The position numbers and the translations under genes are program-made. From the NCBI GenBank assembly GCA_031763025.1, contig JASSKH010000007.1, positions 791,276 to 855,275 on the forward strand: a stretch of 64,000 nucleotides of DNA, given 5' to 3'. The first letter of the stretch is position 1. Every line of letters starts with the position of its first letter. The notes under the pieces are model-generated. The model worked only from the letters and a program-made list of their open reading frames with translations. It searched no databases and had not been told where the DNA came from. This DNA comes from Macrocystis pyrifera (lineage: Eukaryota > Sar > Phaeophyceae > Laminariales > Laminariaceae). Below, piece after piece: positions 12,701-23,350 of the stretch.

Positions 12701-13771
12701 CCGGGGGCTCGAAAAGGAGGACCTGCGGTCCGTTGTGGCCAACCCTGACAAGGCGATGCTCGCCACCATGCCTGGAGGCTCCCCGATCCACGGTCCCGCT
12801 ACTCGCGAAAACTTGCTGTTAAGCCCTACGGCGAAGCTCGTACCAGAGTCCGACCGCGATACTTCAGCCGTGGTTCCTTCGTCCGAGAAACACTACCCCC
12901 CACCTTGGCGATGCGTGGAAGAAAAGGACGACGATGGCATGTCCGGGCGTGTGCGTGCTTGGCGGCCTAACGGCCGCAGCTCGCAGGGTGGCTCGCGCCG
13001 AAGCCGGTCCCGCACGCTGATGGAGCTGGCTGAGCGGAAAAAAACGACGGGGACGCCATATGTGCACTGGTGCGGGCATTGTCAAGGACGCCCGGAAACA
13101 ACGCGACGTGGAACCTGTTGCAACGAGTCTCGACGGAGCACGGGGTGGAAACAGCGGACGGCGGATTCCACGGCGAGCAAGTGGAGGCGCTTGTAGCACG
13201 ACACCGTGAGAGGGTGCAGGGGCTTCTGTATCGAGCTCACGACGCTACCACCTGGAATCGTCCGAAACAGGCTTTAAAACTCTACAGCCAAGCCCATGCC
13301 TCCCGCCCCGACGAGGCCTTGCCGATTCTGTGTCTCGCGACTCACACCATCCGCATGGTGACCGTTATGGAGACCATGGTGGACCACGACGGCGTTTGCA
13401 TCCTTCAAGCTCTTGCTTGCTTGCATCGTTATGCCGAGCTGCGCAAAGACCAAGTTGTACCCGGTGGAACAGGGTCTACCACGGCAAATGGTGGCCCAGA
13501 AGCCCTCGAGATACCAGAGGCGGTCCTGGATCAAGAAGTTATGTACAATCTAGGCCGAGGTTATCACCATGTAGGCCGCCCCGAGCTTGCCATCGAGTAC
13601 TACAACAGGGCCCTGCGGGTGGAAGATGAACGGGGGCACGAGCTCCGGAACTGGTCTGGAGGCAGCGGCGTAACCAAGGAAACCGCGCACAATCTGTGCA
13701 CTTTGTACAAGAGGGTCGGGGCGACAGCGATGGCTCTCCGGATTCTCAATAAGTACCTCTCCATCGGTTGA
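6731..13771 (+). CDS. GTF3C3: TFIIIC subunit GTF3C3/TFC4-like tetratricopeptide protein
   Basis: Six exons: 6731-6936, 7166-7292, 8796-9059, 10539-11319, 11786-12422 and 12481-13771 (TGA), coding about 1,101 residues if two one-base run-length errors are allowed. ATG 6731 follows the last upstream stop and opens a basic, lysine-rich tail. Exon 2 has YPPEIQRALGRAHMLYVEGN, matching the first TPR of TFIIIC 102/tau131. Exon 3 gives YALLALIYQDSGKYQEALVF. An acidic insert (Glu/Asp-rich, 10980-11160) precedes more TPRs (YGMCHLYCGDKNKAMKAF, LGAAYASQGKHELATQAY). The C-terminus holds YNLGRGYHHVGRPELAIEYY, as in GTF3C3. In yeast and animals this subunit scaffolds TFIIIC and recruits TFIIIB for RNA polymerase III genes; the role here is by homology. 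It is longer than the roughly 900-residue human protein. The reading frame shifts at 10730-10735 and 13038-13044, and a 58-nt intron is proposed at 12423-12480. Confidence 0.85.
7762..7835. repeat. Small imperfect foldback sequence
   Basis: TATAAGCCCCGTTTGA near 7764 pairs, with four mismatches, with the inverted TCAAATGGATCTTATA near 7825. A related piece, TATAAGCCCCATTTGA, recurs near 25881 in an intron of the acyl-CoA dehydrogenase gene. The set may be remnants of one short inverted-repeat element. The extent is uncertain. Confidence 0.3.
7965..8476. mobile_element. hAT-like MITE, 512 bp, with 8-bp target duplication
   Basis: The element lies inside the second intron of the TFIIIC-like gene. 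The ends are near-perfect 21-bp inverted repeats sharing TGATGGCAGTTACGGGAG (19 of 21 positions match overall; 7965-7985 and 8456-8476). It is flanked on both sides by the 8-bp direct repeat CTAAAACT (7957-7964 and 8477-8484). An 8-bp duplication and a CAGTG-type start are hallmarks of hAT DNA transposons. Near both ends the motif CCGTAAT recurs (for example near 8000 and several times at 8388-8435), resembling the subterminal transposase-binding repeats of hAT elements. No transposase is encoded, so it is non-autonomous. A CA-rich stretch lies at 8105-8170. Confidence 0.85.
9060..10538. other. Third intron of the TFIIIC-like gene
   Basis: The donor GTGGGA follows exon 3, and the acceptor CACACCAG precedes exon 4. 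The intron is T-rich on the + strand around 9310-9540. The open frames there (for example 9254-9472 and 9369-9743) reflect that composition, being runs of Phe and Val, and are not considered genes. No transposon ends were recognised. Confidence 0.6.
9070..9085. repeat. Poly(G) tract in TFIIIC-like gene intron
   Basis: An uninterrupted G run of about 16 lies just after the donor of the third intron. It is one of several long G or C mononucleotide tracts in the window. Confidence 0.8.
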
Positions 13772-15210
13772 TGGTTGGTGATGGGTCGTGTGTATTTAGC
13801 GCTACACTTCGAAGTACAGTCTTTGTATACCGGTAACTCTCTGTAGTATGATGGTTGGACGGGAGCAGGATATGTCAGGTGTCTTGTTGCGCGACCCGTA
13901 CACGCGTGTTGTAAGGCTGTCAGTGTCTTGAATGAATCTTGTTTTTGCGCCGTTGGCATTGAGTGTCTTTTCTGTTGGTTGTCCGCGGTTTTGTGTGCAG
14001 CCGGACCGCGAGTTCAGCAGCAAGTACTAAGTACGGTAGTTTGACGATGGACAGCATGTTCGAGTATATTGGACGATTTGCGGATGGCTGACGTTGCATT
14101 GATGATGTTCTCGTTGGTGTACCTTGCATGATATTTTTTCTGTGTGGTCTAACATATGTATCAATAGTGCAGTATGTAAGAATGTGCAGTCCAATTTAAG
14201 ACACACGGCGAGGCACTTCTCGTATGGGCTTTCTGCGGTCAATCATAGCATGTGTGGGGCTATGCTATGCTGGCATTACTCTATTCTACGCCGACTGGCG
14301 TTATCAACGAAGTTGTAGCAGCTGTAGCAACGTCGTTAGAGTAGTAGTATAATATTTACGGTGTTGCTGTTTTTTGCTGTTTGTTGTATTCCGCCTTCTC
14401 CCTACTGCTTTTGGCGTCGTATATTGTTGATTGTCAGTCAATGACGGTTTCCTGAATACAGGTCCTTGACGTGGCTGCACTTCGACATGATTCCCAGAAA
14501 TTTATAGAAGAGCCGGTCGATAACACAGCAGTAGTCTTTGCTGCCACGTACGCCATAGTGACATTACCTCGTCTGGCTTGCCCTGTCCTACCGCGGGGTT
14601 AAGGCCTCGGTGGAACCCTCAGGTATCTGTTGTCGAGTATGCGCGAGTAGGCGTTGGGTCAGAATGTAGAAACGACTCAGAACTAGACTAAGGGATTCAC
14701 AAACAAGATCCAGATTTTCTGGGTTTAAAAAAAATGCTCCAGGTGTACAAGAATCCAGGGTTTTTCGCCCTTTATTACCCTCTTTTTCGCCCAACAATAT
14801 ACCTCTCTCGGGATTGAAACTTTCTGGTGTGCACTTTTTTCGGACACGCCAGCTTGATAGTTTAAATGATCCCCGAAGAAGCGAATTTTTGGCGAAATCC
14901 GTTTTTTTTCATCGGTGATGTAAAAGGCATGGTACTACCGTAGCTGCTGGCGCGTGAAATGTGTTTTTTTTGGGGGGGGGGTTGAATCCCCACCGGAGAT
15001 CTGGTGGCGCTTTTGTTGCGGGCGCTCGACGGAAAAACCCAAACTTTCAGTTACTGTAGTTGACTTTATGTCGGTGGCTGTCGTTATGCTTTTTTCATAA
15101 ATATACTTGGCGAATTTGGCGACTGTGTTGTGCTGTTAGCTCGCAACTTCGAATTCACGAAAACACCTCGTGCGTCGTTTCTGGCTGTCTACAACTGACT
15201 GCTTTCTCTG
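13772..15210. other. Downstream spacer of the TFIIIC-like gene
   Basis: This presumably holds the 3' UTR followed by intergenic DNA. I found no exon with coding-like composition or phase support, and no clear RNA gene. Several short T and G runs occur (for example near 14970). Confidence 0.5.
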
Positions 15211-15393
15211 ATGCACCCGACACCCTCTCGCACACCCCATGATGCACCCGACACCCTCTCGCACACCCCATGATGTACTCGACACCCTCTCGCACACCCC
15301 ATGATGCACCCGACACCCTCTCGCACACCCCATGATGCACCTGACACCCTCTCGCATACCCCATGATGCACCCGACACCCTCTCACACCCTTA
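15211..15393. repeat. 31-bp minisatellite, six copies
   Basis: Six head-to-tail copies of a 31-bp unit begin with ATGCACCCGACACCCTCTCG. Unit starts are near 15211, 15242, 15273, 15304, 15335 and 15366; the last is truncated. The copies differ at only a few positions. Because 31 is not a multiple of three, all three minus frames stay open across it, which produces apparent repeat proteins that are not genes. Confidence 0.95.
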
Positions 15394-15984
15394 AGGAGCG
15401 TGTTTCATTTTCGTGGGCTTTGTTTGCCTGCAGAGGACTGTAGCTGTCTGCAAAAAGGAAGTGTGAACTTTCAGTTGGAGGTTCTTTTTTGTCTCATTTT
15501 ATGCCTTCCGAATAGTGACCACTGCAGCGCCCCAAAATCGAGGTGTAGATCTCCGTTGAGAGCCTTGTGGCGGCCAATCCCGCGATAATAATATGTTGCT
15601 GCAGACGAAACACTAGTACATCCGCTCTCTGCTAAGCGAATTACCCGATGGTCCAAATGCACGTGTCAATATTGCCACTAATAACGGTACGGGAAAAAAA
15701 TCTACAGGTTAGAGTCACCCGGAAACCCGGGGATGGAGGGTGGAAAAGTTCCACCGTGGTCTTGATATCAGTATGCAGCAGGGCATCTCTTGCAAAATGT
15801 ATGTCGTGAGCACAATGTAAACATTGTGGGCCAATTTTCTGCTAGCGTCCTTGGCCCCACGCGAGTCAGCGCGAGTTGTAAATTAGGTGTACGGAAAACA
15901 AGAGCGGAGGCGCGCGACTGACGGCGCGATCGACCGAGCGAGTGGTCAAAACAGGCGACGGCGGGCGATCGACGGTCGAGCGGC

Positions 15985-16189
15985 GGCGCGATACACAAAA
16001 TCGCGAAATCCTGCAAAACAACGCAAAAAAAACCACCAACACCAAGAAAAAACACGAAACGCCACCCAACCCACCGAAAGTCCACCAAAATCCACGGAAA
16101 CGCACAAAACACCACCAAAACTCTGGAAGAAAAAAACACGTAAAACCCACCCGAAATGAAGAACTATCAAACCCTCGAAAAACCACGGA
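15985..16189. repeat. A/C-rich low-complexity tract flanking the LTR element (left)
   Basis: Degenerate short units such as CCACCAAAATCCACGGAAAC recur. A matching tract resumes at 18623-18815 on the other side of the LTR element, so the element appears to have inserted into a pre-existing simple-sequence region. Open frames on either strand here are composition artefacts. Confidence 0.7.
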
Positions 16190-16193
16190 ATAC

Positions 16194-16471
16194 TGTTATG
16201 ATACTGCTTTGTATGAGGTTGAAAGCCCGGTAATTACCTGGGTTCAGGCACTGGGAACGGATTTGTAGCACTTGGAAGACGTATCTTAGGTGGAAAACCA
16301 GGGGTTTTCCAGACACGCACGAGCTTGCTCTCAGTCTCCGCGTGCACGAAAGGAATAAAGCTGCTCTTCTTCTATCTCTAAGCAAGCAACACACGTGAGT
16401 ATCAACGAGTACCGACTTAATAGGCAGAACTGTCCAGGGATACAAAGTGTCCCGCATGCTTGATCTTAACA
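16194..16471 (+). repeat. Left LTR (278 bp)
   Basis: This copy begins TGTTATGATA and ends TTGATCTTAACA. It is about 94 percent identical to the right copy and contains AAGGAATAAA, a possible polyadenylation region, near 16350. The sequence just inside it, AGTGGCGTCGTCGGCAGG, is where a primer-binding site would be expected, but I could not assign a tRNA. Confidence 0.85.
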
Positions 16472-18340
16472 AGTGGCGTCGTCGGCAGGACATGGGGAGT
16501 CAAAGCTGCAAGACCCAAGGCCTGGCTGGTCACGCGCGTCATGCGCTCTAAGTAGCGGGGGCGTCCAGTTGTCTTGGACGGCAGAGCTCGCTCAGCCGCC
16601 CTCAGCGAAAACCGAGGGCACTGCTTAAACTGCCACGAAGACACACTCTCACCGACAGTGTACACACCCCTTTCGAAACCTTAGTGGGATCTCAAACCCC
16701 GACCTCGGAACGCTCGGCGACGACGGCGAGGCGTTCCGAGAAAGCTCCCGTTGTGTAGCGCCAATTCTCATTCGGCGGTACAGGCGGTTGGTTTGGCGGT
16801 GTTGGTTCGGGGTGCCGGCCCAGTAGCGCAAAATTGCGTGGCGAGAAAGCTGAAGGTCCGTTTCCCGTTCCAAGATGGACGGGATAGTCCTGTCTAGTGC
16901 GTCTCGTACATCACCGCGATGACGCCACCTCGACCTCTAACCGATTGATGTCCAGTAATCTTTTCCACTTCGAGTCGTTGAAGAGAAGTCGAAACGTCGT
17001 CCTCGGTGACGTGGTACGGGGGGGATTTCTTGGAGAAGTTGTTGAGCACGTATTGCGTCAACCCCGCCGGCAAATACTTCGGCTTGTTGCCACGGTCGTG
17101 GGGTTTGACACAGGGCTTGCAGCGTTGAACTGATACGCGCCGGCGGGCCTCAGCGCCTGGCATATCGGAAGGAAGATCCAAATATAGTCTCGTCGTTCAA
17201 TAAACAGGCCGTACGACCCACCGGGCGTTGCGTATCCGACGCAGGGGGGTTTCGGCTGTCGGACAAGTAGAACGATGCCCGCGTCGGTGGCGTGCAAGCG
17301 GCCTTTGTTGGCCAGCTTCTGAACCTCCGAAAAGGGAGGGCGCTGGTGGGAAGGAAAACCCGACAAAAAGTCGACTGGCAAAACTTCCGGCCGGCCAAGG
17401 GCTATGTAGCACATGGCGGCGTTGCACGGGGGCTCAGCCTGTTGTTCCCGAGCCCAGTCGGTGTGCGAACAGCGCGCTGCGGAATCACTGAACTGAAATT
17501 CGGCAGCTGCGCCGAGGTTGAGGGGAGCGGCGTTTGAGGCGCAGGCTCCCGATGTCGGGAAAATCAGAACAACTACACCAACGGATGGAGTGTATTTGGT
17601 TCGATTCTTGGACGACCCGGGACCGATCAAGCTTCCTCTTTCTGCGGCGCGCTACACGACTTCGACGAGAGCTGTACGAGGTTCTTGGTGTCTGAAAATT
17701 CACTCGGCTAGCGCGTTCGCACGGGAGGTCCAGCGTCACGTAGATGAATCTCGAGGCGCCGCCGTGGATAGCTGATTTTCGCTTCTTGACTGCACTCGAT
17801 ATTTATCTTTTTTGTCGTTTTCCTGGGCTTTGGGAGGTGTTTTTTTTTCTGCTCGGTGTGTGTGTGTGTGTGTGTGTTTTTTTTTGGGGGGGGGCTGGGT
17901 TGGGATGTGTTTATGCGTATTTTGTCCTGCCTACCCCCCCCGCGCAGTGTTGGGGCTGGTCTGGGTAATCGGCCGCTCATTTGTGGCCCAGGACGCGTTT
18001 TCAGAGTTGTGGGCTGGGTTTAGGTGGTTCTTGCCGTCGTCCGTGTTATTTTTCTTTTCGTTTCCGTATTCACTTTTCGCTTTTCCATGCGTCTTCCTCG
18101 CCTGCCCCCCCCGTGGAGCGGCATGGCGATGGCTTTCATTGACGATTTCTTCCTGTCCCTCAAGGCTAGGTCTCCCCTTCACTTTTTTTACGTACTTTGC
18201 CGGCTTCGTTGCCTTACCGTTCAGAGGTACGGGAATGGGTTTTGAGGAGCCGCATCTTCGACTCATGTTCTAGTTCGTGGAATCGGGGTTTCCATGAATT
18301 TCCCGTAACTCTGCATATACGGCTCATCAGAGTGGGCTAG

Positions 18341-18618
18341 TGTTATAATACTGCCTTGTATGAAGTTGAAAGCCCGGTAATTACCTGGGTTCAGGCACTG
18401 GGAACGGATTTGTAGTACTTGGAAGGCGTATCTTAGGTGGAAAACCAGAGGTTTTCCAGAGACGCACGAGCTTGCTCTCAGTCTCCGTGTGCACGAAAGG
18501 AATAAAACCGCTCTTCTTCTATCTCTAAGCAAGCATCACACGTAGGTACCAATGAGTACCGACTTAATAGGCAGACCTGTCCAGGGATACAAAGTGTCCC
18601 GCATGCTTGATCTTAACA
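18341..18618 (+). repeat. Right LTR (278 bp)
   Basis: This copy begins TGTTATAATA and ends TTGATCTTAACA. It is the same length as the left copy with no large indel between them. It is followed directly by ATAC, which matches the base group before the left copy. Confidence 0.85.
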
Positions 18619-21600
18619 ATACCCGCGAAAATCCTGTACTGTAAAACTAACAAAACATCACAGAAAAGACGAAAAACAGTCAATTTCCACCTGAAACCAC
18701 GGAACATCAGCGAAAAACACGGAATACACACAAACAACCAAAAACGACGTAGAAAACGTGAAAACAGTGAACACCTACCAAAATCCACCGAAACATCCCC
18801 CAAACGCACTTAAACCATTAAAAAGACTGCTGGATGGGATTGGTGGTATTTGACGAATTTAGTCAGCTTTTTCACTCTGGATGAATAATACCCTAAAATC
18901 GTTCTGAAACCCCGCGGAAAAAAAAAATCGGGTACACGTACCTGGTACTTGCTACCAGGAACTCTAGTTCCTCAGTCTATATATCAAACTCTTGCTGTTC
19001 GACCGCCGCGACCTACGAAAAATTGATCATATGGACTCCCTGGGCGCAGGTCATAGCTCGCCGTCATCGGCTCACTCCCTCCGTTCAGGCAGGAAGACAA
19101 TCTCGCTGGCGTTTTGTTCATAGATGAGTCATCCAAAGTACTCGGTAGTTTGTCTCCGTCTGAAAACGGAATCGGTCGCATGTTCTTGCCGGCAGAAAAG
19201 TGAGCTGAGGGATGCACTGAGCACTGATGCTCGTCTTGTTGGCGAGTTGCATAGTCCCATCTCCGAGCTCCCACGCACCACCATTCGATGTCAACAGCCA
19301 TTATTCGCCGAGGAACTAAGAATTTTCCCTGCGCAACAGCAGTGTTTGACGGGATCTGCATGGCAGAAGCTGGGGAGGCCCTGATCGAATCCCTGCGAAG
19401 TGCGCAGAGGATGTGATTATGATTAAAAGCATCCTTCCCACTCTGCCCGGCGTCCAGCAGGTTGCTTCCTTCTGCGAACGCGTCTGCTACCAGGGTTTTC
19501 ATCGCCGGCGCCTGTGGGGAAAACAAACGCACCGAACGGAGGACGCGGCGCCCTAAGACGTTCTCCAATTCTCTAGTCCACCCAACCGTATGGGTGTCGT
19601 CACATGCTTTGTACCCGTTCACTCTCGACGGCATTGCGTGAGGCGGGCGTGAATTTTATAGACACTTCGTGGTCCGGTGATGGCGGAAGGTTGGGGACGG
19701 TGATGGGAAAACTCGTGTCTGATCGGGCGTATGAGCATTTGACACTCTATGTTTGGGCTCCACTGTCTTCCCCCGCCCCTCCACCTCTAACCGTGATGTT
19801 GCGGGTTCTTCTGGACAATGTGTTATCTGTCATAACTCGACTCTTAGCTTTCGCCACGGTCCGACCTACTGCAGTATCATATCTGCTGCGGCCGCGGGAC
19901 CCGCGTTGTCTCCACTTCCCCCCTGGCGTCTCAGGTGTCCACCACTCCTCTTCCCATACTGGAGACCACCCTTCCACCAGCAGCGTACCCACCGAGGCCG
20001 TCGCCTCTCCCGTCGTATCCATGTCCAGCGTTGGTACTGAAATCGCTTCCGGCATTGTGCGCGGTATCCTCCATGGGTGCTCCCTGTGCGGCCTAAAACG
20101 AAATAATACCTGCTCCGGCACACCGGGGTAGGCTTCACGAAGGCTGGGAATTCCGCCGGGGATAAGCTCCAAAGAGGGACCCATCCCCCGGCGTACGACC
20201 CGGAGCGCCCCACCGTCAAGGTGACGCTACAGATCCGGCCCGCCAGAAGGGGCCGAGAACGACTGTAGCCCGTAAAACACCTGCGTGTGTGATGGCGGCA
20301 GCCGCCACAGCTCCATCATTGGGCTTCGACAGGGTAACGTTGATTACGCTGTCGAAGCCCGGTAATGAGGCGGGCGTTGCCGGCATCACCATGCGCGCAG
20401 GAGGCGGTTGGATCGTTGTCGTCGCCCCAGCTCCTTTGTGTGGGCTGGGCCTGCAAGTAGCACCGGGACGGTGGGGTGCTCAGGATCTTGCCGGCGGCGG
20501 GTCCCTCATGGGAAGGAGCATACTCCCCCCGGATTCCTTGTGATCTTGGATAACGATTCCGCGTGTTGCCTCCCGGATGCCCCTGGAGTGATCCATGTGT
20601 CAGTCAATATTCGTCTGGTACTCGTTCTCGCTCTGCCTGACGGCACGCTCGGCCTGCCACACGTGTGCGGGTGATAACTTCATCGTTCGTGATGGCTACT
20701 GCCCGGGCGAGGCTATTTTTGGCTCGCTGGAGCTCGACACATTTCTTATGAGCATATTGCGCTTCTCTTCTCTACGTGCCTTGGCCGCCTTCTGCAGGCG
20801 TTCATGCTCCTCCGCCTCCTTCTCCGCACGGTGGTAGTTCAGGCCTGCCGCACCGGGGGCGTCTGCTGCAGGCACACGGTGCATGATCAACGTTTTCCAG
20901 GCCGACGGGGAACGAGTGGCGTCGGTGCTCCCGGGTTTGACGAGGAAAGCGAACGGTTACCTCACGCACCGGAGCGGTAAACCAGTCCGTGTTTACGGGG
21001 GGGGGGTGGGGTGGGCGCATGCGCGTGTCATTTTTTTTCGTTACTTTGAACGTCCGACATGGACACGGCCTGTTCGGCCATCTTTCGCTACTTCCGCGTC
21101 AACTTGCGCGGTTCGTACTCCTTTTCTTGCAGTTTACGCGCTAGTCGTATACTGATTTAGTATCGTGTATTGACCAAAACGTGCGAACGGAGTGGGACGG
21201 CAGGTGCATGCGCACGCGCATCGACATGGGAAATTTTGTACATGGGAACGATCGCTCCCCAGGGGCCGGCGTCAGTAGCTACGAACAGGCCCGACTCCCC
21301 GCTGCTCTACCCCTAATCCCCCATACGTGGCCGCAAAGGACAACCCTCGATCAGCATGGAACGAAGCTACCATGTCCCGGCGTACCTTCGTGTCCCCCGT
21401 AACACCCGCTGGGTCGGCGAAGGACGGAATCGTCGGCTCCCCGGCGTCTGCGTCTTCCCCCTTCCCCGTCCCTTTCAGGGGTTGGTTGGGAGATGCAGGC
21501 AGGGGCGTGTATGCGCGTGTGGGGTCGTCATGGTGGCGTGCCATGTGCGCAACCGTGCCAAAATGAAGCAAACCTGTCGGAGGCTTCACGCCATGCACAT

Positions 21601-22439
21601 GAAAGCCGAGCTTATCAGGGAAGGCGGCTGCTTCGGAAACTGGGGAACCGTCATGCCCACCCTCACTACCAGCAGGAGGGGCCGACGATCCTGTCCCGCC
21701 GCTCTCGTGGAGCGCGGGGGTTATCTCTGCTAAATATACTATCATTGAAGCCCCCCATGACGGGTGCGGGGTTGTCTCCTACTGGTACCAATGATCGCGT
21801 GGGGGAACTATTATCCCCCCACGTTTGAGCGTGGTGGCCGCACTAGCGCCGGTTGTGCACGTCGCCATGGCTTTTTCAACCCGGCTTTCGCCTGATCCAC
21901 GCGTGCGGATCGCCTGGCCAGGGGCTGCTCGGAGTCGTATTCCTCGAACCGTCTTGCCTCCTTTCATTCTCCGCAACTGATTTTGTGACCATCATGATTC
22001 CTCTGGAGTTCTTGCATGGTGTCGGCAGACGCGAGCTACAATATGTCTTTTACTCTGATGCAGTCGACGCCATTGTCAGGGAATGAAACTTTGGGAGTCT
22101 TCTTCGCTGGTGCGACAAGTGGACTGATGAAGACGACCTTCACAGTTAAGTTGGTCCGGATAGACGGCAGTGGTTCGGTTCGAGGAGGTCAGCAGAAGCT
22201 AAATTGGGAGTGGTGTTTATATCCCCAGCGCGGTGGAAAATCAAGGCAAGACCAAGCACTAAACGGAAGTCGCTTTGATTCCTGTGCGTAGTGAACCCTT
22301 TTATGTCTACAGCAATGACGCGAGTCGACGAGGGAAGAAGGGGCTGCAGCCTTCTCGCGAAAAAAATGAAAGGCACGAACCGTAGATGTGTAGTGGGGAG
22401 GGGGGGATAAGAGGCCCCGGATCTGAGTTATTACTATTA
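18619..22439. other. Gene-poor region with unassigned minus-strand open stretches
   Basis: After an A/C-rich tract (to 18815), minus-strand open stretches of 216 residues (19634-18984), 145 residues (20184-19747), 64 residues with a charged helix (20890-20696) and 157 residues (21745-21272) follow one another. Their composition is GC-rich and Pro/Gly/Arg-rich. I recognise no domain, and I could not link them by convincing splice sites. They may be a decayed gene or mobile element, or chance open frames in GC-rich DNA. Confidence 0.3.
20322..20363. repeat. Perfect 12-bp inverted repeat (hairpin)
   Basis: GGGCTTCGACAG (near 20323) and CTGTCGAAGCCC (near 20350) are exact reverse complements separated by about 16 bases. 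This gives a stable stem-loop on either strand. No function is visible and no gene is adjacent. Confidence 0.7.
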
Positions 22440-22538
22440 CGGGGGTCCATAGTTAATAGGACCTATGGTATACATAAAAACCTATATATTTACCTATTTT
22501 TACTAACAAAATTTGGTCCCATTAACTATTGACCCCCG
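22440..22538. mobile_element. 99-bp foldback MITE-like element
   Basis: The arms at 22441-22463 and 22515-22537 are 23-bp inverted repeats with two mismatches. Both start GGGGGTC and contain ATAGTTAAT. The centre is AT-rich (TATGGTATAC, CCTATATATT). No clear target duplication is visible. A fragment AACTATTGACCC recurs near 22965. Family is unknown. Confidence 0.6.
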
Positions 22539-23350
22539 AAATAGGATGGATAGAGTAATAATAAGAAGGGCGAAGTTACTACATAGGATGGAGACAAATA
22601 GACAAGAAAAAAGCGTACGTTTGCTTACGACCGATCTCGTGCAGAAATATCCACTATTTTTACTACAGCACGTATCTCTACGTCGTCAACTACCTGTATT
22701 CTTGCCAGCTGTTGATCAAGGATCATTAGGTCGCCAGGACAGAATGCTATAGCCTAACTACGTGACGATGAAGTATGCACAGCATAGTTCAAGAAGTACT
22801 TGGTACCTGGTATTACACCTGGTAGTCTAGACTGCTTCCCTGATACCTCGTACTGTACGTAGCTGCTTGCGTATGGAATCTATTAATAATAGTAATTCAA
22901 TCTATAGCGGTAAGTTTGCATACTTCGTACAGACGGCAGTGTTCTTGACTTACACTCCTCAACTATTGACCCTCTGACCAATAGTACCATTCGATACTGC
23001 TCTGGCCTTTTCTATCACAACATGACTGCAGCAGCACGGGACTCTTACCTTCATTAGCCAGCTGTTCACTGTGGCTGTGTGGGGGAACCAATGGGAATGA
23101 CACTACTATCAACTTATCCTATATAAGTCATTCATGCGGGGAACTGACGATTTTCTATTTTCTATTTTCCCCTAGCTCCCAACTACAACGCCGCTAAACC
23201 GTATTGAAACCCAATCTGAAACTCGTTCGGAACGGTCGAACGGTGCTACCCCGGTACCTCTGAGCACTACGGAGAGGTTGTGGCCTTTTGCACAGCAGTA
23301 CTACAGCAGTAGTTGAAGTACCGAGACAACTCACGATACATAAAGCCAGG
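22539..23350. other. Upstream spacer of the acyl-CoA dehydrogenase gene
   Basis: AT-richer DNA with many TA and CTGCTGTAG-like short motifs and one TACCTGGTA near 22803. TATATAAG near 23120 could be a TATA-type element about 230 bp upstream of the start codon, but this is weak. No exon is supported. Confidence 0.4.

Larger units (their letters stand above)
16194..18618 (+). mobile_element. LTR retrotransposon relic, non-autonomous (2.4 kb)
   Basis: Two direct repeats of 278 bp bound about 1.87 kb of internal DNA. Each repeat starts TGTTA and ends TAACA, the short inverted termini expected of LTRs. ATAC precedes the left copy (16190-16193) and follows the right copy (18619-18622), consistent with a 4-bp target duplication (5 bp if the terminal A is shared). 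The internal part shows no gag, protease, reverse transcriptase or integrase motif that I can recognise, so it resembles a TRIM/LARD-type element. The LTRs differ at roughly 16 sites (about 6 percent), which points to an old insertion. Superfamily is not assignable. Strand is nominal. Confidence 0.8.

Noticed and set aside
15136-15386. Repeat protein with a GCIMGCARGC-like unit on the minus strand
   Set aside because: All three minus frames are open because the 31-bp unit is not a multiple of three; it is a minisatellite.
15211-15393. Possible CRISPR array
   Set aside because: The 31-bp repeats are directly adjacent with no spacers, and the context is eukaryotic.
15866-16186. Hydrophobic Trp/Phe/Val-rich minus-strand proteins beside the left LTR
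   Set aside because: They come from a degenerate A/C-rich simple sequence that reads open in several frames.
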